This document shows, one piece after another, positions 17,684-26,958 of a stretch of 64,000 nt of DNA. Positions within the stretch are counted from its first letter, which is position 1, and every line of letters starts with the position of its first letter. The DNA is from an uncultured Halomicronema sp. (lineage in GTDB: Bacteria; Cyanobacteriota; Cyanobacteriia; Phormidesmidales; Phormidesmidaceae): assembly GCA_937899725.1 (NCBI GenBank), contig CALCCA010000193.1, positions 1 to 64,000 of the forward strand. The letters run 5' to 3'. Made by a program: the position numbers and the translations under genes. The notes beneath the pieces are model-generated. The model had not been told where the DNA came from and made no database searches. It worked only from the letters and a program-made list of their open reading frames with translations.

Positions 17684-19123
17684 CTAAAAGGCTGACGTCG
17701 TTGACGCCTGGATGCCTGGTTTGGGGGTGATATCGAGTTGAGTGGTGTAATCGATATCGAGGACTTCGGCATAGAGGCGAACATATTCCACCGCCGATTT
17801 GTCCCAGCTGAAATTTTGTTCCATACCTCTTTTTTGGAGGTCATGCCAGGCATCTTTGTAGCGAAAACCCTCCCACGCTCTCACCATGCAGGTGTAAAGA
17901 TCTAAGGGTTCATAGCGATCGAAGCAATACCCAGTACCGGCTTCATTGACCGGATCGTGATGAGTGACAGTGTCAACGAGGCCACCGGTACGCCGCACAA
18001 TGGGCACGCAGCCATAGCGCATGGCAATCATTTGACTGATGCCGCAGGGCTCAAAGCGAGATGGCATGAGAAAGGCATCAGCGCCTGAGTAGATTTGACG
18101 ACCAATACCATCGCTATACATGAGATAGACGGCCATACGACCTCGATAGCGAGAGGCCATTTCCCAAAGCTGGTTTTCGTAGTAGCGATCGCCAGTCCCG
18201 AGCAACACAAACTGAGCATCGGTGTAAGCCAAAAATCGATCCATAGTTTGTAGCACCAGATCGAGCCCCTTTTGTTCGACCAGTCGACTGATCAGGCCCA
18301 CTAGCATGGCTTTGGAGTTAACTTCCAAGCCCATTTCTTCTTGGACTTTGATTTTGTTGGTGCGTCGCTGCTCAATGGTCTCAGCGGTGAAGGGTTGGGC
18401 GAGCTGCTTGTCGGTGCTGGGGTCAAACAAATCTAGGTCAATGCCATTCAAAATGCCGCTGAGCTTACCGCTCACAAACGACAGCAGCCCTTCTAGCTCT
18501 TCGCCATATTCTTTAGTTTGAATCTGCTGAGCATAGGTGGGAGACACGGTATTAACGCGGTCAGCAAACTGTACGGCGGCAGCCATCGTGTTGTGACCTT
18601 GCATGTACCACGGACACCAAGTCATCTGCTCCAGTTTCCAGCGCCAAGGGCCTTGGTACGCCAGGTTGTGAATCGTAAATACCGTGCCAATATCAGACGT
18701 TTGGCTCATCCACACTGGAATCATGCCGGTGTGCCAGTCGTGGCAGTGCATGATCTGGGGTTTCCAGTAGTTCCAGGCAAATTCAGCGGCACCGTTGGCA
18801 AAAAACGTAAACCGCCAGTCTTCGTCACTGCCGCCATAAACATTGCGGCCATCAAATGCCGGGTGGCCAAACAAATAAAGGGGCACATCAGTGCCGGGCA
18901 GCACGGTTTCATAAACTGCGAAGTCGTTAAACATCGCATAGCCTTGCCAGACAGGAGCTTTAGGAATCTCAATCTTGTCAGGCATAAAGCCGTAGTAGGG
19001 CATAAAAATGCGCACGTCATGGCCCATTTTACGGAGCACCTTAGGCAGGGAACCGACGACATCGCCCATGCCCCCGACCTTCGCCAACGGTGCCGCTTCC
19101 GCCGCCACAAACAGAATCCGCAT
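17684..19123 (-). CDS. glgA: Glycogen synthase (ADP-glucose type)
   Basis: 479 residues. GlgA is a family 5 glycosyltransferase that extends alpha-1,4-glucan from ADP-glucose in the cytoplasm. It begins [20 protein letters not shown], containing the KVGG ADP-glucose-binding motif at about 15-18. Other family marks are [20 protein letters not shown], the catalytic-domain [14 protein letters not shown], and [13 protein letters not shown], with the Glu of the EPCG motif, followed by [10 protein letters not shown]. Length matches bacterial GlgA (about 470-490). Cyanobacteria often have two isoforms; this one cannot be numbered from sequence alone. It appears to be monocistronic. Confidence 0.95.
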   Translation of the reverse strand: MRILFVAAEAAPLAKVGGMGDVVGSLPKVLRKMGHDVRIFMPYYGFMPDKIEIPKAPVWQGYAMFNDFAVYETVLPGTDVPLYLFGHPAFDGRNVYGGSDEDWRFTFFANGAAEFAWNYWKPQIMHCHDWHTGMIPVWMSQTSDIGTVFTIHNLAYQGPWRWKLEQMTWCPWYMQGHNTMAAAVQFADRVNTVSPTYAQQIQTKEYGEELEGLLSFVSGKLSGILNGIDLDLFDPSTDKQLAQPFTAETIEQRRTNKIKVQEEMGLEVNSKAMLVGLISRLVEQKGLDLVLQTMDRFLAYTDAQFVLLGTGDRYYENQLWEMASRYRGRMAVYLMYSDGIGRQIYSGADAFLMPSRFEPCGISQMIAMRYGCVPIVRRTGGLVDTVTHHDPVNEAGTGYCFDRYEPLDLYTCMVRAWEGFRYKDAWHDLQKRGMEQNFSWDKSAVEYVRLYAEVLDIDYTTQLDITPKPGIQASTTSAF

Positions 19124-19339
19124 GTTGCCGCCCTTTTGAGAAAGTTCTTGATGCCTTCATCAGTCTACGGGCGCACGGGCGCTCTGCATAGTAGGCGAAA
19201 ATGCATTGGTGGAGCGCGCTCGCTTGCAGTTCGTGCTAAGGCGCAACTAGGCTAAAGAGATTGCCCGATCTGGTGAATACGACTCGAATTTGACCAGCTC
19301 GAATTTGACGAGGGTGAACGGTTCGAGCTTGCGGGCCAC

Positions 19340-20068
19340 CTATTCTAAGACGGGCTGGTTGAGTTTGATGACCGGGCGTTGAGAGCTGGACTCTTCTGAG
19401 CTTTTTCCCAGCAGCCGCTCTTGAGGAATTGACTCAGCCAGGTTAGGTCCGACGATGCCGCCAGATAACAGAATCTTAAAGGCATCTTCGATCGAAATTG
19501 AGAGATTGATGACGTCTGATTCTGGCACGACAGCATACCAACCACTCGTCGGATTGGGAGTGGTGGGAATAAAGACGCTCAGCATCGAAGAGCCGACCGT
19601 CTCTTGCGCCGTGACCACTGTCCCTGTGACAAACGCTACTGCCCAGAGGCCCCGGCGCGGATATTCCACCAAAATCACCCGACGAAAACGACTCTTAGAG
19701 TCTTGAAAGACGGTCTGTAAAAGCTGCTGTAGCGTTTTATAGACTGAACCCGCTAAGGGGATTGACTGAACAACCCGCTCGCCAAAATCAAGCAGCCACC
19801 GGCCAGCGATGTTGCGCGCCATTAAACCGATGAGCAAAATGCCGAGCAGTGGCACGGTCAACCCGACCGCTAAGTTGATGACGTCACCCAAAAGCGGGGG
19901 CAGCCCGGTAAAAGGATTGAGTTGTTTGGGAAACCGCGTCAGAAATCGCGCCACCCAAAACGCCATCGTAATCGTCAGCCAGATGGTCGTTGCGAGGGGG
20001 ATCACCACTAGCAAGCCAGCGATGAGATCGTTTTTTAAGTCCTGTCGGAATTTCTGAAGCACAGTCAA
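19340..20068 (-). CDS. DUF502 family membrane protein
   Basis: 242 residues. Two membrane segments are clear: LIAGLLVVIPLATTIWLTIT near residue 20 and VINLAVGLTVPLLGILLIGL near residue 65. The family pattern IPLAGSVYKTLQQLLQTVF is followed by a soluble beta-rich region with FIPTTPNPTSGWYAVVPESD, then IEDAFKILLSGGIVGP and a polar tail. The DUF502 family is widespread in bacteria and plants (the plant COV proteins involved in vascular patterning), with no established bacterial activity. No operon partner is visible; glgA lies downstream on the same strand after 216 bases. Confidence 0.9.
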   Translation of the reverse strand: MTVLQKFRQDLKNDLIAGLLVVIPLATTIWLTITMAFWVARFLTRFPKQLNPFTGLPPLLGDVINLAVGLTVPLLGILLIGLMARNIAGRWLLDFGERVVQSIPLAGSVYKTLQQLLQTVFQDSKSRFRRVILVEYPRRGLWAVAFVTGTVVTAQETVGSSMLSVFIPTTPNPTSGWYAVVPESDVINLSISIEDAFKILLSGGIVGPNLAESIPQERLLGKSSEESSSQRPVIKLNQPVLE

Positions 20069-20363
20069 CCCGATTCGTGTCCAAGATGGATTTTAACAAT
20101 CATAAGAGCTGAACTTACCAAACCGCCATGGGCTTGAGGCAGGGTTCCACCGCAATATTGTAAACACCCGTGTTTAATCCTTCCCGCTCAAGCAGTCCGG
20201 ATATGAGCCAGCCAAGGCATCAACCACACCGTTGGCCTCAGACTGCGTTCTTGTATTGTACTTAACATTCTTAGTTGATTGGGGATCGGGGATCACCGCC
20301 GCTTTTGCTGGCCGTTTCCATATTGAGACTTTGGCACGATCGCTGGGATCGCGACGTTACCGG

Positions 20364-21794
20364 CTATCCCAACTTCAAGATATATCGCGCCAAATTGAGG
20401 TAGATGAGAACGCCCAAAACATCCACAACAGTTGTAATAAAGGGAGCGGACATCAGGGCCGGGTCAAACCCAATGGCGTTGAAGAGAAACGGTAAGGCGG
20501 CCCCAGCCGTCGAGGCCAGGATGGCGATCGCCACTAAACTGATGCCCACAATGATGGAGACGGGCAAGCTCCCCTGGAGTAAAAAGGCCCAGCCGGTTAC
20601 CACGATTCCCAACATGATGCCTAAAAAGGCGCCGGCGATCGCCTCACGTCGAATCACCGTGAGCGCACTTTTATTATCGACCTCCTGAGTATTGATGCCG
20701 CGAATCACCACGGTGGACGATTGCGCCCCGACGTTCCCCCCGGTGCCAATTAAGAGCGGGATGAAAGCGGCAAGAACCACTACCTGCTCTAACACCGCCT
20801 CCTGACTGCGAATCACCCAGGTGGTTACCGTGTTGGTGAGAAGCAAAACTGACAGCCACACGACGCGCTTGCGGGCAACGGTTAATAGGTTGGTTTGAAA
20901 GTAGTTGTCACCGCCTGACTGTACGCCCCCCAGCGTGTAAATATCCTCTGTGGCTTCCTCTTCTAAAATGTCGAGCACGTCGTCTACGGTGACGATACCG
21001 ACTAATCGCTGCTCCGTATCGACGACCGGAACCGCTAAAAAGTCATATCGCTGGATGAGTTGAGCCACTTCTTCTTGATCGGTGTCGGTCTGGACAGAGA
21101 CCGCCTCGCGAGTCATGATGTCGCCGATCGTTTGTTCGGGTTGCCCCATCACCAAGTGCCGCAGAGACAGCGTACCGGTGAGTTGCCGAGCCGCATCAGT
21201 GACGTATAGGTAGTAGATGGTTTCGCTGATATCGGCCTGATTGCGGATATGTTCGAGCGCTCTCGAAATGCTCCAGGTTTCTTTCAGAGCAATGTACTCA
21301 GGCGTCATGATGCGCCCGGCCGTATCGGCTTCATAGCCCAGCAGCAGAGCCGTGGCCTGTCTTTCTTGAGAACTCATTTGGCTCAGTAGTCGCCGCACAA
21401 TTTTGGCAGGCAGCTCGTCAAATAGGCGGGCGCGATCATCGGGCGACATCTGATCGACGATGTCGAGCACATCCTGACGTTTGAAATCTTCGACGAGGGC
21501 TTGCTGAATACTGGAATCAAGATTTTCGTAGACCTCGATCGCTTCATTTTTAGAGAGCAGGCGAAAGACGATGGCCTGCATTGTCTCCGGTAAACCTTCG
21601 ATGGCTTCGGCAATATCAACGGGCTGCACTGGCACCAGCAAAGCTTTGGCACCCTGAAAGTTGTCTTGTTCTAAGAGCATTTGCAGCTGCGATCGCACCA
21701 GTTCTCGCAGCTCTTGCCGCGAGATGGTCGAAGCGGTGGAGGCTGGCTGCACGACTTGCTCAGTCAAAGACTTACTCTGAATGTCCTTATGCAT
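20364..21794 (-). CDS. mgtE: Magnesium transporter MgtE
   Basis: 476 residues. The N-terminal superhelical MgtE-N domain spans about residues 45-150 (VDIAEAIEGLPETMQAIVF and DQMSPDDRARLFDELPAKIV). Two CBS domains follow at about 155-280, including MTPEYIALKE and IMTREAVSVQTDTDQEEVAQ. The C-terminal five-helix membrane domain carries IGTGGNVGAQSSTVVIRG, the conserved loop lining the Mg2+ pore. The cytosolic domains sense Mg2+ and close the channel. Length is standard (about 450-480). No Mg-responsive riboswitch could be recognised in the 130 bases upstream. Confidence 0.94.
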   Translation of the reverse strand: MHKDIQSKSLTEQVVQPASTASTISRQELRELVRSQLQMLLEQDNFQGAKALLVPVQPVDIAEAIEGLPETMQAIVFRLLSKNEAIEVYENLDSSIQQALVEDFKRQDVLDIVDQMSPDDRARLFDELPAKIVRRLLSQMSSQERQATALLLGYEADTAGRIMTPEYIALKETWSISRALEHIRNQADISETIYYLYVTDAARQLTGTLSLRHLVMGQPEQTIGDIMTREAVSVQTDTDQEEVAQLIQRYDFLAVPVVDTEQRLVGIVTVDDVLDILEEEATEDIYTLGGVQSGGDNYFQTNLLTVARKRVVWLSVLLLTNTVTTWVIRSQEAVLEQVVVLAAFIPLLIGTGGNVGAQSSTVVIRGINTQEVDNKSALTVIRREAIAGAFLGIMLGIVVTGWAFLLQGSLPVSIIVGISLVAIAILASTAGAALPFLFNAIGFDPALMSAPFITTVVDVLGVLIYLNLARYILKLG

Positions 21795-21924
21795 TGTAAT
21801 CGCTGGCGTCGATTCAGCAGTTTACCCGTCCAGCTTTCAGGCCCTCAACCGGGCTGAGTACCGGTCATTTTTTCCGCTCTGAGCCGTTACGATTGACGTT
21901 TTGCCTGGAGTCTGCGGCAGCACC

Positions 21925-22448
21925 ATGGATGAAGTGGTCATTACCGAGTACACTCCCCGCTGGCCAAGCCTGTTTGCCCAAGAATCGGCTCGTCTGCGGA
22001 CAATGTTGCATCCTCATCTGATCACGCGCATGAGCATTTTGGCAGTACAGCAGTGCCCCAGTTAGCGGCAAAACCCATTATCGACCTGTTGGTTGGGGTG
22101 CGCTCATTGGCGATGGCTCAACAAGTCACGGTGACACCGCTAGCCCAGTTGGGCTATGCCTACTGGCAGGAAAACCCCGACCCTCGCCGCCTGTTTTTTG
22201 TCAAAGGGTTGCCGCCCAACGGCCCTCGCACGCACCATGTGCACATGGTTGAACCCCACAGTCCGCTGTGGGAACGTTTGCGGTTTCGAGACTACCTTTG
22301 TCAGCATGCCGATGAAGCGGCCCGCTATGCCCAGTTGAAGTATCGTCTCGCTCAGGACTTGGCAGGCGATCGCGAAGCCTACACCAGGGCTAAGGCTGAT
22401 TATATTGAGTCGGTGATGCAAAAAGTGCGACAACAGTGCGTCCGATAG
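21925..22448 (+). pseudogene. GrpB-family (UPF0157) gene broken by a one-base frameshift
   Basis: An ATG at 21925 starts MDEVVITEYTPRWPSLFAQE and continues to LHPHLITRM, then runs into TAG at 22063. The expected continuation EHFGSTAVPQLAAKPIIDLL is in another frame, from gag at 22032 to the stop at 22446-22448. A single missing base between 22031 and 22032 (at-gag where att-gag would give Ile-Glu) restores one frame of about 175 codons, the normal size of a GrpB domain. GrpB-family proteins are nucleotidyltransferase-like; some act on CoA precursors or other small molecules. The site is not a homopolymer, so a real mutation is plausible, but a sequencing error cannot be excluded. Confidence 0.85.
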
Positions 22449-22532
22449 CCGCTTGCAGGCCAAGATGGGGCGCGCCCTGTGTAGAACTTTCAGGATGGCT
22501 GAGCACCGTCCTGACAATCATGACTTGGCAAC

Positions 22533-23192
22533 TTAGGGATCAGGCCGATCAGGCCGATCGTGCAGCGGTGACTGCTGCCGGTGTTGCTGGCGATAGAGCA
22601 GTTCTAACTGGCCGCCCGCTTCTTGAATAAAGGCGCGCTGCCGACGATAAAGCCCCTGAAAGAAGTTGGCAAAAATCAAAGTCAGGATGGCGATCGCTAA
22701 GCCGATCGCGGTCGTGATTAAGGCCTCGCCGATGCCAGAGACGACGTTGAGGGCGCGATCGCTGTCGCCGGTACCCAAATCAAGTGAGGCCAGTGCCTGC
22801 ATCAGGCCGAGAATGGTACCGAGCAGTCCCAACAGGGGCGCGATGCCAACAATGGTATTAAAAGCAGTTGAAAATCTTTTTAGCAGTGGCAGTTCTCCCT
22901 GCGCCGTGCTTTCTAAGGCCAGGCGAAATTCTTCGGGGGTGGCTTCGGGGAGGGTGACGGCAGCGAGGAAGATACGGGCAATCGGTAAGTCGGTGTGCTT
23001 TTTGAGTCGGGCGATCGCCGCTTGGGGCTGTTGGGCATAGGATTCCAGCACGGCCCGAACGAGTTTTTGCTGGCGTTTAGAAATGCGATTCCAAAACCAA
23101 AGGCGCTCGCAGGTTAGGGTTGTGGCCATTAGTGAGGCCAACAACAGCGGCAACGCCACCACACTTTGGCTCAGACTCTCGAATGCCCCCAT
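22533..23192 (-). CDS. MotA/TolQ/ExbB proton-channel family protein
   Basis: 219 residues with three membrane segments: about residues 8-30 (VVALPLLLASLMATTLTCERL), about 112-135 (FNTIVGIAPLLGLLGTILGL) and about 155-180 (GIGEALITTAIGLAIAILTL). The APLLGLLGTILGL and IGEALITTAIGLAIAI stretches are the core motifs of ExbB/TolQ proton channels, which use the proton-motive force to energise outer-membrane processes with ExbD/TolR and TonB/TolA. No exbD-like gene is adjacent, which is unusual. The C-terminus is a short repeat-like tail (DRPDRPDP). The exact system served is unknown. Confidence 0.88.
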   Translation of the reverse strand: MGAFESLSQSVVALPLLLASLMATTLTCERLWFWNRISKRQQKLVRAVLESYAQQPQAAIARLKKHTDLPIARIFLAAVTLPEATPEEFRLALESTAQGELPLLKRFSTAFNTIVGIAPLLGLLGTILGLMQALASLDLGTGDSDRALNVVSGIGEALITTAIGLAIAILTLIFANFFQGLYRRQRAFIQEAGGQLELLYRQQHRQQSPLHDRPDRPDP

Positions 23193-23309
23193 ACTCGGCC
23201 CTTGGTAGATCGCCCCTCATCATAGCGGCATCTCTACCGCTTATTTCCCCAACTTGTGGGCTAGAGAAGAGCCAGACCGGTGTCGTGATGCGATCACCGT
23301 GCGTCACCA

Positions 23310-24116
23310 TCAGGCAGCGGTCTGGGCGGGCGTTGCGGCGGCTGGGTGAGGCAACAAATTCAACGCCTGAAAGCATTGAGCCAAATCAACATCCCGCTCA
23401 ATGAGGCAGGCATGACCACTCTCGGGCAGGGGATAAATTGCGGCATTGGGTAAATGCCGCTGAAGGAGTGCCGCTTCTTGCGGAGAAGGCAACAGGTGGT
23501 CGCGACCGCTCGCCAACAGCGTCGTTGGGGTGGAGAGTTGCTGCAACCGTTCCGTAGCGACTTCAAACTGATGCAACATCTCTAATCGCCACATAACACA
23601 GGCTTGAGAAATGGGGCGAACGGTTTTGATAAACAGCTCTTGTTGAGTTTTCTCAATACGATCGAAGTTGGCGATCACCGATAGCGCAAATGCGCCCGAC
23701 ACGTTGAACAACCACTCAGGAACGAAGGCTGCCGTTTGGGCCATCCCGCGTAGCCAGAAATGCCGCCGCAACGCCGAAGCCGGATTAATCATGACCAGCT
23801 GACTGAGCAATTCCGGTGCCGTCAAGGCCACTTGCAAGGCTAAGCATCCCCCAAACGATTCGCCACAGAGATAGGTGGGGCGATCGCCCTGCGCGTGATA
23901 AATCAATTCGACGACTGAGCCCGCCAAGCTTTCCCATCCCTGTCGATTGCTTTCAGGAATTTTGAGGCAGCGAATATCAAAATAGGGGGATAGCACTTGT
24001 ACCTGTTCGCCAAACAGCTTGCCCGTACCATCCAAACCCGGTAGAAGCACAATCAGCGGCTTCTCCGGTTGAGGGAAAATCGGGGCAAACAGGACAGGCG
24101 ATGACGATGCTGACAT
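23310..24116 (-). CDS. Alpha/beta hydrolase (esterase/lipase), PES-like partner
   Basis: 268 residues from the ATG at 24116 (MSASSSPVLF), which leaves 26 bases after the acyltransferase stop; a longer frame from 24176 would overlap that gene. The alpha/beta-hydrolase triad is visible: Ser about 87 in CGESFGGC, Asp in LASGRDHLLP and His in ESGHACLIE. The oxyanion region is VLLPGLDGTG. The same strand carries an LPLAT-like acyltransferase directly upstream. In plants these two domains are fused in phytyl ester synthase-type proteins, which transfer fatty acids to phytol in plastids. A role in acyl-ester or galactolipid turnover is therefore inferred; a simple esterase is the alternative. Confidence 0.85.
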   Translation of the reverse strand: MSASSSPVLFAPIFPQPEKPLIVLLPGLDGTGKLFGEQVQVLSPYFDIRCLKIPESNRQGWESLAGSVVELIYHAQGDRPTYLCGESFGGCLALQVALTAPELLSQLVMINPASALRRHFWLRGMAQTAAFVPEWLFNVSGAFALSVIANFDRIEKTQQELFIKTVRPISQACVMWRLEMLHQFEVATERLQQLSTPTTLLASGRDHLLPSPQEAALLQRHLPNAAIYPLPESGHACLIERDVDLAQCFQALNLLPHPAAATPAQTAA

Positions 24117-24142
24117 AGCGATAGGGCTCTCAGAAGATCCGA

Positions 24143-24886
24143 TTATTTCTGTAACAAGGCACTGACAGCACCCCAACAGTCATCCGCGAGCTGCTGAGCA
24201 CAGTCGGCAGCGTGACGACCTTGATAGCGTTCGCGATCAGCCGGCATGACCCAGATCGGCTCACCGATTTTGACTTCCACCTCGCGGTAAAACACCACAG
24301 GATGACCGCCCCCCTGCTGAAACAACGGTTCACTGGGATCGAACCACCCCAACAAGCTCAGCGGCACCAGAGACTCGAAACCGACCTCGTCGGAAGCAAT
24401 CGCCACGGGGAGTAGCGCTAGTGGCCCCACGGGGACACGCAGCGCCAAATGCGCAAAGCCGCGCTGAAAGGGGTTAACCAAACGGGGCGATTGAAGTTGC
24501 ACCATGGGTTGTGCGCCTTCGGGAAAGATGCCGATCGCCTCACCGCGCCGTAAGCGCTGACACCCCTGACGAAACAACCGACGGGGTGACTCTAAAGGAA
24601 ACGCCCCAAACTGATGGACGACATCTTTTAAAAGGGGCACATGCTCCATGTACTGGTGGCAGACAAAGGCCACGGTGCGATCAAGCCCGGCCATGAGCAC
24701 GGGGGCATCTAGGGGACTGCGGTGATTGCTGATGACTAACAGGGGGACATTCGCCGGGATCCGGTTGCGCCCCGAGACGCGCAACTTAATGCCCATCAAC
24801 TGCAGAGCGCTCCGGGAAAGTTCGAGGGGGTCGGCATCTTCAAAAAAGGGAATCGGCAGAGGCGGCAAGGCTGTCATCAAGGGCAA
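24143..24886 (-). CDS. LPLAT-family acyltransferase (PlsC-like; Slr2103-like?)
   Basis: 247 residues. The acyltransferase motifs are NHRSPLD (the H-x4-D block, His 55 and Asp 60) and FPEG (about residues 121-124), with the PRRLFRQGC...LRRGEAIGIFPEG arrangement of the LPLAT family. There is no clear membrane segment. Plant phytyl ester synthases and the Synechocystis protein Slr2103 (reported to make acyl plastoquinol and neutral lipid) carry this kind of domain, and the downstream hydrolase gene strengthens that comparison. An ordinary 1-acyl-glycerol-3-phosphate acyltransferase is the alternative. The two genes very likely form an operon. Confidence 0.85.
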   Translation of the reverse strand: MPLMTALPPLPIPFFEDADPLELSRSALQLMGIKLRVSGRNRIPANVPLLVISNHRSPLDAPVLMAGLDRTVAFVCHQYMEHVPLLKDVVHQFGAFPLESPRRLFRQGCQRLRRGEAIGIFPEGAQPMVQLQSPRLVNPFQRGFAHLALRVPVGPLALLPVAIASDEVGFESLVPLSLLGWFDPSEPLFQQGGGHPVVFYREVEVKIGEPIWVMPADRERYQGRHAADCAQQLADDCWGAVSALLQK

Positions 24887-25252
24887 TCAATCTGAATGGT
24901 CTTTACATTCCTTAATGTACCAAGTTTGGCGTTGATCTTTCCATATCGGAGAACAGATCCGCTCCGCCTCGCCATCGTTCATGCCCCCACCAGTGAGCTG
25001 GAATAGAGGGGAGGGGCAGCCCAGATGTTTCGTCTGAGGAAATCGGCCAGGACTATGAGCGATCGGCGGGAACCAAAAGATGTTTGGACTCAGCATTTTT
25101 ATAGTCTGGCGCTGGACTGCGATCGCCGCAAAATTTCGCCAACCCCAATACCCTCTGAATCGCTGCACAGCAATCCAGACCAGCTTTGTGATTAAGCCGC
25201 TGCGGTATTATTGACAGAATCATTCAGATCGTTTTCTCAACTCAAGTGATTT
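24887..25252. other. Intergenic region between the acyltransferase and metG
   Basis: About 365 bases between divergent genes. A minus-strand frame of 93 codons within it has no recognisable family. It should hold both promoters. No T-box or other leader was recognised for metG. Confidence 0.5.
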
Positions 25253-26854
25253 ATGGATTCTGCTGGTAATCCGGTCAAGACGTTTGCCGTCACAACGCCG
25301 CTCTATTATGTCAACGCCTTGCCCCACATTGGCAGCGCCTACACGACGATCGCCGCCGATGCGCTGGCGCGCTTTCATCGGCTTTTGGGGCAGCCTGTTT
25401 TGATGATCACCGGCACCGATGAGCACGGCCAAAAAATTCAGCGCACAGCTGCAGCGCGAGGCCTGGAACCGCAAGCCCACTGCGATGAGATTGTGGCTGG
25501 GTTTTATACGCTGTGGGAGCGCTTAAACATTGCCTACGATCGCTTCAGCCGCACCACCGCACCGCGCCATGCCGCGATCGTGCAGGAGTTTTATCAGCGC
25601 GTTTGGCAAAGCGGCGATATCTACGAAGGGCGACAGCAAGGCTGGTATTGCGTGGCCTGTGAAGAATTCAAAGAAGAACGCGAGCTGTTAGCCGATAAAC
25701 GCTGTCCCATTCACACGAATAAATCGGTGGAATGGCGAGACGAACACAACTATTTTTTCAAGCTGTCTAACTACCAAGAAAAGCTCTCGGCGCTCTACGC
25801 TGAACAGCCTGAGTTTATTCAACCTGTCACGCGCCGTAACGAAGTGCTGAACTTTGTCGACAGCGGTCTACAAGATTTTTCGATCTCTCGCATCAATTTG
25901 GACTGGGGATTTCCGGTGCCGACGGCGCCAGAACAAACTCTGTATGTCTGGTTTGACGCCCTGTTGGGCTACGTCACGGCGCTGCTGGATGACGCCGATG
26001 ACCCAACCCTAGAGAATGCTTTGCGCCAGTGGTGGCCGATTAATATTCATCTAATCGGCAAGGATATTTTGCGGTTCCATGCCGTTTATTGGCCCGCCAT
26101 GCTGATGTCGGCCGGATTGCCGCTGCCCGATCGCGTTTTTGGCCACGGTTTTTTAACGAAAGATGGCCAAAAAATGGGCAAAAGCCTAGGCAACACGCTT
26201 GATCCGCTCGCCCTCGTCAATCAATATGGCGCCGATGCGGTGCGATTCTATTTCTTAAAAGAAATTGAATTTGGTCGAGATGGTGATTTCAGCGAAACCC
26301 GGTTTGTAAACGTTCTCAACGCAGACTTGGCGAATGATTTAGGGAATCTGCTAAATCGCACACTTAAAATGGCAAGCCGCTATTGTGGAGGCAAGATTCC
26401 TAAAATCTCGATGGACGCGTTTACCGATCATCATCCTTTAGCAGAGAGAGGAGCAAACCTGGCCGGACAGGTGCAGCAAGCCTATGAAAATTTAGCCTTT
26501 AGCGAAGCTTGTGAAGCCGTTTTAAGTCTGGTGCGCGCGAGCAACAAGTATCTAGATGAAACGGCCCCTTGGACCCTGTTTAAACAGGGTCAGCAAGCAA
26601 AAACTGAAATGGTTCTCTACGCAGTCTTAGAATCGGTGCGACTATCGGGGTATCTGCTGGCACCGATTGTCCCTGGGTTGGCCACTGCGATTTATACGCA
26701 GCTTGGCTTTGCCGTCGATTTTGATCAACGCGACATTGGTCAGCAACTCCCCTTTGAACAGCATAGCGTCTGGGGCACGCTCCCTGGGGATCAGTCGTTA
26801 GGCAAAGCCAGTCCGATTTTTCAACGCATCGAGATCCCAGCTGAAGTCCCCTAG
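25253..26854 (+). CDS. metG: Methionyl-tRNA synthetase
   Basis: 533 residues. This class I aminoacyl-tRNA synthetase charges tRNA-Met. The HIGH-type motif is HIGS at 25-28 within ALPHIGSAYTTIAADALAR. The KMSKS loop is KMGKSLGNTLDP at about 308. The CP domain retains cysteines (YCVACEEF and RCPIHTN), consistent with a zinc knuckle. The Rossmann signature LIGKDILRFHAVYWPAMLM is present. There is no C-terminal tRNA-binding (Trbp111-like) domain, as is usual for the shorter bacterial form of about 510-550 residues. Start ATG at 25253. Confidence 0.97.
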   Translation: MDSAGNPVKTFAVTTPLYYVNALPHIGSAYTTIAADALARFHRLLGQPVLMITGTDEHGQKIQRTAAARGLEPQAHCDEIVAGFYTLWERLNIAYDRFSRTTAPRHAAIVQEFYQRVWQSGDIYEGRQQGWYCVACEEFKEERELLADKRCPIHTNKSVEWRDEHNYFFKLSNYQEKLSALYAEQPEFIQPVTRRNEVLNFVDSGLQDFSISRINLDWGFPVPTAPEQTLYVWFDALLGYVTALLDDADDPTLENALRQWWPINIHLIGKDILRFHAVYWPAMLMSAGLPLPDRVFGHGFLTKDGQKMGKSLGNTLDPLALVNQYGADAVRFYFLKEIEFGRDGDFSETRFVNVLNADLANDLGNLLNRTLKMASRYCGGKIPKISMDAFTDHHPLAERGANLAGQVQQAYENLAFSEACEAVLSLVRASNKYLDETAPWTLFKQGQQAKTEMVLYAVLESVRLSGYLLAPIVPGLATAIYTQLGFAVDFDQRDIGQQLPFEQHSVWGTLPGDQSLGKASPIFQRIEIPAEVP

Positions 26855-26958
26855 GCTGCGGCCATTGGGTGGGGCGATCGATCAAACGCGGCTTCAACAC
26901 GCAACGATTCATCCATCTCTAGATTCATCGCTTTATAACAAAACGGAATTACATCACC

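Noticed and set aside
21795-21924. Possible Mg-sensing leader upstream of mgtE
   Set aside because: Only a small hairpin is visible; no recognisable M-box structure.
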